From Anaerobiospirillum succiniciproducens DSM 6400 (GTDB taxonomy: Bacteria > Pseudomonadota > Gammaproteobacteria > Enterobacterales > Succinivibrionaceae): DNA of 33,552 nt. Below the pieces are notes generated by a model that saw nothing but the letters and a program-made list of their open reading frames with translations, was not told where the DNA came from and searched no databases. The DNA lies in contig NZ_AXWV01000047.1 of the NCBI RefSeq assembly GCF_000482845.1, forward strand, positions 1 to 33,552. Reading direction: 5' to 3'. Numbering within the stretch: the first letter of the stretch is position 1; each line of letters starts with the position of its first letter. This document shows, piece after piece, positions 24,967-33,114 of this stretch. A program made the position numbers and the translations under genes.

Positions 24967-26631
24967 ATGGCTCAATTCATTTTCACTATGAATCGTGTGG
25001 GCAAAATTGTGCCCCCGAAGAGACAAATCTTAAACAACATTTCCCTGTCTTTCTTCCCGGGTGCAAAGATCGGTGTTCTTGGTCTGAACGGCGCCGGTAA
25101 GTCCACCTTAATCAAGATCATGGCTGGCGTTGACCAGGACTATGAGGGTGAGGCACGTCCACAACCGGGCATTAAAATCGGCTATCTTCCTCAAGAGCCG
25201 AAGCTTGATCCAGAGAAGACCATTAAAGAGGTTATTCAGGAGGCTTTTGGCGAGGTTAATGATGCACTCAAGCGCCTCGATGAGGTTTACGCTGAGTATG
25301 CCGATGAAAACGCTGACTTTGATGCATTAGCTAAAGAGCAGGCTAAGCTCGAGGCTATCATTCAGGCTCACGATGGTCACAACCTCGACAGCCAGATTGA
25401 TCGTGCAGCTGATGCGCTGCGTTTACCTGACTTTGATCGTCAGATTAAGGTTTTATCAGGTGGTGAGCGTCGTCGTGTAGCATTATGCCGTCTGCTCTTA
25501 GAGCGTCCAGATATGCTGCTTCTTGACGAGCCTACCAACCACCTTGATGCTGAGTCTGTTGATTGGCTTGAGCAGTTCTTACACCAGTACCCAGGTACCG
25601 TTGTAGCAGTAACCCACGATCGTTACTTCCTTGACAACGTAGCTGGCTGGATCTTAGAACTTGACCGTGGTGAGGGTATCCCTTGGCAGGGTAACTACTC
25701 TTCATGGCTTGAGCAGAAAGATCAGCGTCTGCAAATTGAAGAGAATACTGAGAGCGCACGTCGTCGTTCCATCGAGCGCGAGCTTGAGTGGGTTCGTCAG
25801 GGTGCTCGTGGCCGTCAGGCTAAGTCTAAGGCTCGTATGCAGCGCTTTGAGGAGCTCTCATCTGTTGAGTATCAAAAGCGTAACGAAACCAACGAGCTGT
25901 ACATTCCACCAGGGCCTCGTTTAGGTGACTCTGTACTTGAGGTCAAGAACCTGTCTAAGGCTTATGACGGTCAAGTACTGATCGATGATTTATCCTTCAC
26001 TCTGCCTAAGGGCTCTATCGTTGGTATCATCGGTCCTAACGGTGCTGGTAAGTCCACTCTGTTCCGTATGATCACTGGTATTGAGAAGCCTGATTCAGGT
26101 GAGATCAAGCTCGGTGATACCGTAGTAACTGCATACGTAGAGCAGTTCCGTGATGAGATGAACGATAACAATACTGTTTTCGAGGAAATCTCACATGGCC
26201 AAGACATCCTGCGTATTGGTAACTACGAGATCCCATCTCGCGCTTACATTGGTCGCTTTAACTTCAAGAGCACTGATCAGCAAAAGCGTGTTGGCGATCT
26301 GTCTGGTGGTGAGCGTGGCCGTCTGCAGCTTGCTAAGCTTCTGCAGGTTGGCGGTAACCTCTTACTCTTAGACGAGCCTACTAACGATCTCGACGTTGAA
26401 ACCTTACGTGCACTTGAGAACGCTTTATTAGAGTTCCCAGGTTCAGCAATGGTTATTTCCCACGATCGTTGGTTCTTAGACCGTATTGCAACCCACATCC
26501 TCGACTACGGTGATGAGGGTAAGGTACGCTTCTTCGAGGGTAACTACACTGAGTACGAAGCCTGGAAGAAGAAAGAGCTCGGTGAAGAGGCTCAGCCACA
26601 CCGTCTCAAGTTCAAGAAGGTTTCTAAGTAA
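24967..26631 (+). CDS. ettA: Energy-dependent translational throttle protein EttA (ABC-F ATPase)
   Basis: A 554-residue cytosolic ABC-F protein that binds the ribosomal E site and couples initiation to the ATP/ADP state. Domain 1 has Walker A GLNGAGKST, signature LSGGERRR and Walker B LLLDEPTNHLD. The P-site tRNA-interaction linker is the basic helical stretch RRRSIERELEWVRQGARG with SKARMQRFEEL. Domain 2 has GPNGAGKST, LSGGERGRL and LLLDEPTNDLD. No membrane segment, as expected of ABC-F. Length and the IPPGPRLGD motif between linker and domain 2 identify EttA rather than Uup or YheS. The ATG has GAGGGTG upstream. Monocistronic, with a strong terminator 60 bp downstream. Confidence 0.96.
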   Translation: MAQFIFTMNRVGKIVPPKRQILNNISLSFFPGAKIGVLGLNGAGKSTLIKIMAGVDQDYEGEARPQPGIKIGYLPQEPKLDPEKTIKEVIQEAFGEVNDALKRLDEVYAEYADENADFDALAKEQAKLEAIIQAHDGHNLDSQIDRAADALRLPDFDRQIKVLSGGERRRVALCRLLLERPDMLLLDEPTNHLDAESVDWLEQFLHQYPGTVVAVTHDRYFLDNVAGWILELDRGEGIPWQGNYSSWLEQKDQRLQIEENTESARRRSIERELEWVRQGARGRQAKSKARMQRFEELSSVEYQKRNETNELYIPPGPRLGDSVLEVKNLSKAYDGQVLIDDLSFTLPKGSIVGIIGPNGAGKSTLFRMITGIEKPDSGEIKLGDTVVTAYVEQFRDEMNDNNTVFEEISHGQDILRIGNYEIPSRAYIGRFNFKSTDQQKRVGDLSGGERGRLQLAKLLQVGGNLLLLDEPTNDLDVETLRALENALLEFPGSAMVISHDRWFLDRIATHILDYGDEGKVRFFEGNYTEYEAWKKKELGEEAQPHRLKFKKVSK

Positions 26632-26690
26632 GATAATTCTTACAAGAGGCTCATCTGTGCATAGCAGCATTTGCGCTATGTACAGACATG

Positions 26691-26717
26691 AAAAAAGCGT
26701 CGTTAAGACGCTTTTTT
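26691..26717. terminator. Bidirectional intrinsic terminator
   Basis: Stem AAAAAAGCGTC (26691-26701) / GACGCTTTTTT (26707-26717), loop of 5. It serves ettA (plus) and the GNAT gene (minus, stop at 26759). Confidence 0.93.
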
Positions 26718-26758
26718 CGTTTATGCAGACTACAAATATTTTTGTAGTGATAGGTAAA

Positions 26759-27307
26759 TTAGCGACCTAAAGTAAGGCGCTTAACTAAGTAGTGACCTGA
26801 TGGCTTTAAGGACTGCTTCTCAATGCCATAACCTGATTTCTGCGCAGAACGTAAGGCCTTAATATCGTCAACTAATGCTACAGTTGATAAAGCATTGAGG
26901 TTGCCAAAATCATAGGTCTTAATGGAGAAGCGACGCAGTGCAGTAGCGATACCTTTACCCTGAACACGCTCTGTAACACCAACGAACAGACCATGCAGAA
27001 TGTTGTCTTTAACTTCTCCGTCATTAAACATGAAGCACTCATAACCTACGAGGTTGCCTTCCTTGTCTAAAGCTACAGAGACTAACTCTGGAGATCTAAA
27101 ACGGTACAGCCATACGAGCCAGTTGAGCATAGGCACTCTAAACAGCTCAGTATGGAGCATTTGCATCTGCTTTAAATACTTAATGCTGCCAGTAGCAAAG
27201 GTGTAATCTTCGTATTCCTCTTCAATGTAGTGGCGCATGATCTTTCCAGCACACTTATGATTCATCTTCCATAGCTGAATGTTGTGGCTAAAGTGATGTA
27301 ATTCCAT
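26759..27307 (-). CDS. GNAT-family N-acetyltransferase
   Basis: A 182-residue protein with a GNAT acetyl-CoA site: beta-4 strand ILHGLFVGVTERV followed by the pyrophosphate loop QGKGIATALRRF (Q-x-x-G-x-A type), and a C-terminal ALVDDIKALRSAQKSGYGIEK that resembles the Asn/Asp-x-x-A-x-x-x-Y/L-x-x-x-GF segment. The N-terminal half is Met/His-rich with no signal. The start is ATG 27307, with GAGGAT 8 bases upstream; TTG 27313 is rejected. Substrate unknown; it stands alone between two terminator-bounded units. Confidence 0.75.
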   Translation of the reverse strand: MELHHFSHNIQLWKMNHKCAGKIMRHYIEEEYEDYTFATGSIKYLKQMQMLHTELFRVPMLNWLVWLYRFRSPELVSVALDKEGNLVGYECFMFNDGEVKDNILHGLFVGVTERVQGKGIATALRRFSIKTYDFGNLNALSTVALVDDIKALRSAQKSGYGIEKQSLKPSGHYLVKRLTLGR

Positions 27308-27929
27308 GGCCAATCCTCATATTTTGCCAACATCTTATCGATGCATCCGTAAGCTCGCAGCACGGATAAATTATAAACATTACCGCCATTAAAGGCGGCA
27401 GCACAATCTAGATCAGACTCAAAGCTATTATTCGAAACTTTTAAGCTTAAACTCCAATTAGAATTTAACGCACTAAAGCCTTTTAACTACTACTTTGGTA
27501 GCTAAATTGAGACTTGAATAACGCTTTGCTCAAACTTTTCTTTTACTTAGCAAGCGCTTAAATAAAAAGTCTCTTGATGGGTACACTAGCTATGCGCTTT
27601 TGTACTCTTCTCATGTACGCAAGCTTTGCGCATTTTTTTATGCAGCATGTGAAGTACGCAAGCTATGCATCTGTTAAGAACCAGTGCTACCAGAGATAGC
27701 AAATTAAGATGGTTACTTTCGCGCTCTCTATCTTAAGCAATGCTAGATAAGATACGTACCCACACACACTTAATCTAACAAATCCATTGACTAAACCCAA
27801 TAGCATCTTGAGATAACTGCACATCTTTACTAGTTTTCATACGGCACTACATACAAAACACTATAGTCAATAAACATAGTGCGTAGCTACGCTAACTACC
27901 ATCATCTCTATAACTCTACTGCTATCTAA
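27308..27929. other. Intergenic between the GNAT gene and tonB
   Basis: About 620 bp with no credible gene. It contains a small hairpin CCGCC/GGCGG (27383-27398) and a direct repeat of GTACGCAAGCT (27615 and 27654), the first copy forming part of the small palindrome CGCAAGCTTTGCG and followed by a T7 run. The function is not clear. Confidence 0.45.
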
Positions 27930-28734
27930 ATGATGCCTATGGTTTTATGTACTAAAACACCCTCGCGGCATTTGTAAAAGATAATTGTGCAAGAAATGTT
28001 GACAAGCGTTGCTGCAGCCTATAGTTATTTCATCTATGAGCCTAACGTAACTAAGCTTGATGTTGGCAGCCCCTCTATTGCTCTAAGCCTAGAGCAATTT
28101 GGCAATGTTGATAATCCTCCTGCACCAAGCTCTGATGAGACACCCCCAGCACCCGAGGAGCAAGAACAAAAGCAAATTGACGCTGTTAAGCCACAGCAAG
28201 AGATACCAGATCCAGAGCCAATACCACAACCTGTAATGCAAGAGCAATTAACAGCATAAGAAAGCCATGGCTAAGGCTGAACGCAGGCATGAGCGCAAGA
28301 TGGAGCATAAGCGTAAGGTTAATGAGATGCGCCATATGCGTCGTGACAGAGCAATGCAAACAGCGCACTTGAAAGAGCCGCCTGCCAATGCGCATAGACA
28401 GCATGTAGCAATGCGTAGTGGGCCTTCATCCGAACAAGTATTGATTCTAGGCCGCGATCAGCACCCTGTACTGACCAAAATCAAACAGGCAATCGATAGC
28501 AATTTACTCTACCCACGTAGAGCTCGTATGATGCGTGAAGAGGGGGCTGCTATAGTGCAATTTACCTACACAAGACAAGGGCAGCTAAGAAGACTACGCC
28601 TACTTAGAAGCACCGGCTCTGCCGAGCTTGATGATGCAGCTAAGCAAACTATCATTCGCGCAAGCGCCTCATTCCCACAGGTAAAAGAGGACTATACCCT
28701 GCGTTTGCCCATCATCTTTAAGCTTACTAACTAA
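27930..28734 (+). pseudogene. tonB: tonB, broken by an in-frame stop and a frameshift
   Basis: Pieces of one TonB energy transducer. From ATG 27930 the frame reads MMPMVLCTKTPSRHL, then TAA (27975-27977), then continues in frame as KIIVQEMLTSVAAAYSYFIYEP, a hydrophobic stretch fitting the inner-membrane anchor. ALSLEQFGNVDNPPAP and a Pro/Glu/Gln-rich periplasmic linker follow to a TAA at 28257. Skipping one base near 28249-28251 joins it to the second frame (QHKKAMAKAERRHERK), which runs through a basic linker to the TonB C-terminal domain (KQAIDSNLLYPRRARMM, IVQFTYTRQGQLRRLRLLRS, LDDAAKQTIIRAS) and ends at 28734. The separate frames are 27987-28259 and 28267-28734. As is, no intact anchored TonB can be made: the second frame has no export signal. 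The N-terminal extension before 27975 is the least certain part. No exbB/exbD is adjacent. Confidence 0.78.
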
Positions 28735-28790
28735 GATAGCTATGCCTTTGGACTTGCTATTGTAATGACAAACTTGTGTTGCTTTAGCAA

Positions 28791-28823
28791 GAAAAAATAA
28801 GGCGGTTGCATCAGCAAACCGCC
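28791..28823 (-). terminator. Intrinsic terminator after the YcdX-like phosphatase gene
   Basis: Stem GGCGGTT (28801-28807) / AACCGCC (28817-28823), extendable by GC pairs into a 4-base loop. On the minus strand it is followed by TTATTTTTTC. It lies 67 bp past the phosphatase stop. Confidence 0.88.
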
Positions 28824-28889
28824 ATATATAACCCAAACTCATTAGCTAAATGCTATGCCATTATGTGGCGATATGATGGGTGTATTTGT

Positions 28890-29636
28890 TTAGAAGAGAG
28901 TAAAGAGATTGTGCAGTGACTCAATTGGCTCACGACCACGAGACTCAAGGAAGTCTAATACCTTCATTGGGCTAGTGTTAATGATTTGATCGTAGCCTAA
29001 GCCTGCCTCTTCAATCACAGCCTCAGCTGCCTTGAAGTTGCCTAAGAAATAGCAAACGTGGGCATCAGAGCCTAAAGAGATAACGTTGCCGATCTCTTTA
29101 GCTAGTCTTGCTACTTCAACGCAATTGCTGTGGCTGCCCTTGCGGGTATTAACGCCAGATGAGGAGTTAAGCTCGATTGCTACGTTATGCTCCTTGGCAC
29201 AAGATAACACTTCGCGTAAATGCACTGGATATCTTGGGTTACCTAAGTGAGTGATGATATCGACCTTACCTGAGGAAATAACTTGCTTTAAAAGCTTGGT
29301 GTGCTCATCAGCATTAGATGGATCTAAGTTTGGATGGAAGCCAGCTAAAACGATGTCCAGGCGCTCTAAGTACTTATCTTCAAGATCAATAGTACCGTCA
29401 GCACGGATATTAGCCTCAACGCCACGTAAAATCGCAATCTTATCTACTACATGAGGGATAACACAAAGGTTGCCAAAATGCCAAGGATGAGGTGCATCCT
29501 CAACATCAGGGCCGTGATCTGTGGTAGCAAACATTGCAATACCATTCTTCTCAGCCTGCAGCACATAGTCATTGATCGTGCTGTAAGCATGGTCACTTGC
29601 TACGGTATGTGTATGAAGATCAACTAAAAAACGCAT
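28890..29636 (-). CDS. ycdX: PHP-domain phosphatase, YcdX family
   Basis: A 248-residue cytosolic metallophosphatase with a three-metal PHP active site. Visible ligand motifs are VDLHTHTVASDHAYS at the N-terminus, TTDHGPDVEDAPHPWHF (about 40-56), LRGVEANI, LAGFHPN, ITHLGNP and LGSDAHV. These match E. coli YcdX closely in order and wording, including the NSSSG..RKGS..NC segment. The natural substrate is not established; members hydrolyse phosphate monoesters and have been linked to swarming. The start is ATG 29636 with GGGAG 6 bases upstream; TTG 29648 overlaps that site. Single gene with its own terminator. Confidence 0.92.
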   Translation of the reverse strand: MRFLVDLHTHTVASDHAYSTINDYVLQAEKNGIAMFATTDHGPDVEDAPHPWHFGNLCVIPHVVDKIAILRGVEANIRADGTIDLEDKYLERLDIVLAGFHPNLDPSNADEHTKLLKQVISSGKVDIITHLGNPRYPVHLREVLSCAKEHNVAIELNSSSGVNTRKGSHSNCVEVARLAKEIGNVISLGSDAHVCYFLGNFKAAEAVIEEAGLGYDQIINTSPMKVLDFLESRGREPIESLHNLFTLF

Positions 29637-29939
29637 ATACGCTCCCAAGTAAAGTATTGCACGTTGAAACTAATATTGATGTTATGGCTCTGTTAATTGC
29701 TCTTAGGCATTAATATTAATAAGTCTTGCCACGCAACGAGCCACTAAATGTAAGCTCACTACTGTCTAGACATAAAACTCTAGAGAGTAATACCAACATC
29801 ATAAACACAATGGAGCGTGATTTTTCGTCTTGCACTGTTTTGCACAGTCTCCACCCCAATTACTAGCATGCACTCAGTGTTACCTTACTACCACGATCTT
29901 TGTAGTGCATCATTTGGCAGCAAAGTAGCTAACTTGCTC

Positions 29940-31229
29940 TTACTCCACTACGGCACGCCACAGCGGATCCTTATGGCAAGAGAAACACATCATGATCTGC
30001 TCTAAGGTATTAGTAGAAGTGCGTAAGTCTTTAACAGGCAACTCGTTAAGTGAGAAGAAACGGCGCTCAACTGTCTCTGCATTTGGTACAAACTCACCTG
30101 GGCCTGCTGAGCACTCAACAAAAGCCTTTAGAGTACCAGTGAGGCATTCTTTATCATTGTGACGACTCTTATCGTGGATGGCGATAAGACGGATAGGATG
30201 GACATCCATACCCGCCTCTTCTTTAACCTCTTTGACCACATTCTTCATAATGGTCATGTTTTCATCACACCAGCCGCCTGGCATGTTCCACTTACCAGAG
30301 AGAGCCTCTTTAACTAATAAGATACGATCCTGATCATCAAAGATGGCTGCACGGGTGTCTAACTGTGGAGTTTTATAGCCAGACATGGTCCATTCTTTTC
30401 TGATGATCTTCTCATCCACGCCCACATAGTAAGCTGCCATTTGCGCTGCAATATCCTGCAGACGGCTATAACGCTCTTGATCAAAGCGATCTTGTGAAAA
30501 GGTAAGACCAATCTGACCAATAGCGTTAATCTCACGCGCCCACTTATGCATCTGTGCACCAAGATCAGTTTCAGCTTCCTTTTGGGTTACTACAGAAACT
30601 AAGTCCCATGGGGTCTTAAGATAGTGCTTGCAGTAAAGATGGTCATTGCCGCGATAATCCCACAGGGCAAGTGCAAAGTCGACACCGGCAGCATCAGCAC
30701 ATTGCAGATCAGTTGCAGCATCACCAATAAATAAGATCTCCTCAGGCTTAGCACCAGTTACTTTCATATAGTGCAGTAAAGAGTCTGGAGCAGGCTTGGG
30801 ATTAGGCACGTCATTAGCGCAGATCGACATATCTAAGAACTGACGCAGCGGATCAGGCATATCACCACCAAGTGGACCGCCTAAGGTAATACCACGGGTA
30901 CGTGAAGTCACTACAGACATGTGGTATCCACGAAACTTTAAGCACTCCATGACAGGAACCACACCATTAAAGAGCTTATACATGTGACTCTTAGCGCGGA
31001 CTAAATTAATCCACTCAGCCATATACGCATCGATATCGATCTCATTGACGCCGAGCTTACGTAAACAGGTAGGACCAGATAAGCCAAAGAACTTAATAAA
31101 GTCATCACGAGACATGCCATGTCCAGGCTTGTTACGATCAAGTAACTCAATGACACTACTAAGATTGGCCTCAAAAGTATCAACCAGGGTGCCATCTAAA
31201 TCAAAAAGCAAATGCTTATACTTGCTCAT
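29940..31229 (-). CDS. HAD phosphatase fused to a Nudix hydrolase
   Basis: A 429-residue two-part enzyme. Residues 1-210 are a HAD phosphatase of the phosphoglycolate-phosphatase type: motif I FDLDGTLVDT (nucleophile Asp10), motif II VVTSRTRG, motif III PKPAPD, motif IV FIGDAATD. Residues about 225-275 (INAIGQIGLTFSQDRFDQERY) resemble the Nudix_hydro_N domain. The Nudix domain follows with MPGGWCDENMTIMKN and VVKEVKEEAG. The E-V-K-E-E-A-G core is kept; the first glutamate and the arginine of the classic box (G-x5-E-x7-REUxEExGU) are Met and Lys. Likely a cytosolic house-cleaning enzyme acting on a phosphorylated nucleoside or ADP-ribose-like compound, with the HAD part removing the released phosphate; this pairing is inference. 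Start ATG 31229 has GAGG 7 bases upstream; the upstream start at 31286 is rejected. Confidence 0.88.
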   Translation of the reverse strand: MSKYKHLLFDLDGTLVDTFEANLSSVIELLDRNKPGHGMSRDDFIKFFGLSGPTCLRKLGVNEIDIDAYMAEWINLVRAKSHMYKLFNGVVPVMECLKFRGYHMSVVTSRTRGITLGGPLGGDMPDPLRQFLDMSICANDVPNPKPAPDSLLHYMKVTGAKPEEILFIGDAATDLQCADAAGVDFALALWDYRGNDHLYCKHYLKTPWDLVSVVTQKEAETDLGAQMHKWAREINAIGQIGLTFSQDRFDQERYSRLQDIAAQMAAYYVGVDEKIIRKEWTMSGYKTPQLDTRAAIFDDQDRILLVKEALSGKWNMPGGWCDENMTIMKNVVKEVKEEAGMDVHPIRLIAIHDKSRHNDKECLTGTLKAFVECSAGPGEFVPNAETVERRFFSLNELPVKDLRTSTNTLEQIMMCFSCHKDPLWRAVVE

Positions 31230-31536
31230 ACGGTGCCTCGCGTGCTTAAAAGTCCTAACATCAAGCTTGCCAAATGTGACAGACATGCTTCCTACTGATT
31301 ATAGCTTTGAGTAAGCATCTAAAGATCTCAATGAACGGCAAAAAGCGATCATTAAAACAAAAGTGTGATGTTTAGCCGATAGATAGTATGCAAAATAAAG
31401 GGGCTATCCTCCTAAGTGCGTATTAGGATGCTTTGATAAGCAAGGAGATCGATGGCATATCGCTTGAGAGGAACCCGACAAGTACATCTTGCTGCAACGG
31501 AGTTTTGCAAATTAAAAAATAACTGCGGTGCGCCTT
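31230..31536. other. Intergenic between the HAD-Nudix gene and trmO
   Basis: Nothing gene-like is seen. TTGCTGCAACGGA at 31489-31501 resembles CTGCTGCAACGGA in the 27 bp array that follows, suggesting an outlying degenerate unit. Confidence 0.45.
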
Positions 31537-31640
31537 TAGCCTATTTCTGCTGCAACGGATTTTTAGCCTATTTACAGCTGCATGGCCATATCAGGCTATT
31601 TATTCTTGCGCCGATTTAGCCTATTTACTGTTGCGTGGCG
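31537..31640. repeat. Degenerate tandem array, about 27 bp, four copies, reaching into trmO
   Basis: Copies start at 31537, 31564, 31592 and 31617, each with (T/C)AG(C/G)CTATTT followed by a CTGCTGCAACGG-like part. The last copy contains the trmO stop codon (31625-31627) and encodes its last residues (ATQQ), so repeat expansion has touched the gene end. Confidence 0.7.
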
Positions 31641-32332
31641 TTTTCTGCCGGAAGGACATCAAGTACGGTGACGATCTCACCTGAGACGGTGAACTTGATG
31701 TTGTAGCCCATAAGAAGAGCAAAATAAGGCTTATCGTCCTCAGTGCCTTTGTAAGCCGGACGTGGATCTTGGGCAAGGATATCGATAAGTGAGGCTTTAT
31801 CAAGCTTAAGCTTAGTTATAAGTGCGTCAGCTTCTAAGGTAAATGTAACTTGCTTAAGCTTAGGAGGCTCTAGAGCAAAGCCGCCTACTGCATCAGGCAG
31901 AGCATCGACAAATGGAATATATGGCTTGATATCTAAGATCGGAGTGCCATCGACCATATCAGCACCGAGCACATGAAGCACTGTCTTGCCGTTACGGTTT
32001 TCTACCTTTTCAAGCTTGAGAACAGACAGACCTAATCTTGATGGTCTAAATGGCGATCTTGAAGCAAATAATCCTACTTTTTGATTACCACCAAGTCGTG
32101 GCGGTCTAATCATAGGCCTAAACTTATCCACTTCAACCTTATCAAAAATAAAGATCACATGGATATGGCTAAAACCTTCAAGACCGATGCAGGCTTGAGG
32201 ATCGCAATAAGGTGGGAGTAGCTCAATTTCACAAGCTACAGCTGCAGCAAGACCTGGCTGGCGTGGCACAGCAAACTTTTGACCATATGGAGTATGGATA
32301 ACTCCTATTGGCTCAAGATTAAAAGTGTCCAT
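31625..32332 (-). CDS. trmO: tRNA (N6-threonylcarbamoyladenosine37-N6)-methyltransferase TrmO
   Basis: A 235-residue enzyme of the TsaA/TrmO family, which methylates t6A37 of certain threonine tRNAs using SAM. The N-terminal beta-barrel domain has LEPIGVIHTPY, KFAVPRQPGLA, GLEGFSHIHVIFIF, RPPRLGGNQKVGLFASRSPFRP (the SAM-site arginines), and DMVDGTPILDIKPYIPF. A C-terminal substrate domain has LAQDPRPAY. All track E. coli TrmO. The frame is open far upstream (to 32539), but those 69 residues are low-quality Arg/Cys-rich translation of a repeat region; the real start is ATG 32332 (MDTFNLEPIG), with AAGG 9 bases upstream. A start two codons earlier (MFMD) is nearly as good. Confidence 0.93.
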   Translation of the reverse strand: MDTFNLEPIGVIHTPYGQKFAVPRQPGLAAAVACEIELLPPYCDPQACIGLEGFSHIHVIFIFDKVEVDKFRPMIRPPRLGGNQKVGLFASRSPFRPSRLGLSVLKLEKVENRNGKTVLHVLGADMVDGTPILDIKPYIPFVDALPDAVGGFALEPPKLKQVTFTLEADALITKLKLDKASLIDILAQDPRPAYKGTEDDKPYFALLMGYNIKFTVSGEIVTVLDVLPAENATQQ

Positions 32333-32487
32333 AAACATCTGCCTTGAGATCTTGCCACTAAAGCAGCAAGCTAAAAATACAAGCAGCCTGTACTTACTAC
32401 AGGCTATCCTATGCACTCTCAGTGCTTGTCTATTTAACCCATGCCAAAATGAGCTAGGGTATGGTGAGAGCGCCTCAAAAGCCCTGC

Positions 32488-32575
32488 ATGCGCATCTAAA
32501 AGCGCCTAGTGCACCTCCTAAAGAGGTCTGAATGCGCATCTAAAAGCTCTTGATAGCACCTCTTAAAGAGGTGCT
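32488..32575. repeat. Two tandem 44 bp copies with an internal dyad
   Basis: Copies 32488-32531 and 32532-32575 both start ATGCGCATCTAAAAG and contain CACCTC-N5-GAGGT. In the second copy the dyad is AGCACCTC/GAGGTGCT (32555-32573), a good hairpin but without a T-run. The array lies between rcsF (upstream) and trmO, both on the minus strand, and may end or process the rcsF transcript. Confidence 0.8.
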
Positions 32576-32614
32576 GTATGCTGCCTTTAAATTCGAGCTT
32601 TGCCTATGGTAGAG

Positions 32615-33013
32615 CTACTTAGACTGCTGCTTGAAAGAGTCGTCTACCTTGAAAGCCTCGCCATAGCAGGTTACTGAAACTACGCACGCATCAGTACGCT
32701 CAAGACGAATGCACTTGCCAAAAACTACACCATTACCGCCTAAATCTGCAGTCTTGATCTTGGCATCAGTACGAGCATCAGCCTCAGTTGCGATGTAGTC
32801 ATCCTCACTTTCTTGGCAAGCTAAACCAGCGACCATACCTAAAGAGTGGTAGCGATGCTCAAGAATGGAATCCTTAGTAAAAACATCTACTGATGCAGGC
32901 TTAGCATACTCAGTGAAGTTCTCAGGATTTAAATTGGAGTCAAAAGTAACACCAGATTGGCAACCTACAGACAAAAGAGCGGCTGTTGCAGTAGCAAGTA
33001 CAAGTAACTTCAT
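32615..33013 (-). CDS. rcsF: RcsF-like outer-membrane stress-sensor lipoprotein
   Basis: A 132-residue lipoprotein. A short hydrophobic leader (LLVLATATAALLSVGC) ends with the lipidated Cys18; the -3 residue is Ser, not the usual Leu. A Pro/Thr-poor linker leads to the RcsF domain: LGMVAGLACQESEDDY, DARTDAKIKTADLGGNGVVFGKC, RTDACVVSVTCYGEAF. Four cysteines (after GLA, FGK, TDA and SVT) match the two disulfides of E. coli RcsF. There, RcsF senses outer-membrane and peptidoglycan damage and signals through IgaA to the Rcs phosphorelay. No Rcs kinase gene is in the window. It is expected at the inner leaflet of the outer membrane or threaded through BamA/porin. Confidence 0.85.
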   Translation of the reverse strand: MKLLVLATATAALLSVGCQSGVTFDSNLNPENFTEYAKPASVDVFTKDSILEHRYHSLGMVAGLACQESEDDYIATEADARTDAKIKTADLGGNGVVFGKCIRLERTDACVVSVTCYGEAFKVDDSFKQQSK

Positions 33014-33087
33014 ATAAAAACCTATAGTCGTGAAGTTGGTAGTTCAACCTTGGAATCCAAAGCTAAGTGGAGCTTCACGCAAAGAAA

Positions 33088-33114
33088 ATTCTATAGCGCT
33101 CTAGCGCCTGTCAA
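33088..33114 (-). promoter_or_regulatory. Candidate rcsF promoter with a dyad in the spacer
   Basis: On the minus strand TTGACA (33114-33109) and TAGAAT (33093-33088) are separated by 15 bp, slightly short for sigma-70. The spacer holds the inverted repeat GCGCT/AGCGC (33096-33107), which could be an operator. Further down, CGTGAAG and GCTTCACG arms (about 33032 and 33072) could fold the leader. Confidence 0.5.

Noticed and set aside
27987-28259. Independent small proline-rich protein
   Set aside because: LEQF plus Pro/Glu linker directly ahead of a TonB C-terminal domain in the +1 frame is better explained as broken tonB.
32333-32539. 69-residue N-terminal extension of TrmO
   Set aside because: Homology starts at MDTFNLEPIG; the upstream part translates a repeat-bearing gap and the ribosome site is next to 32332.
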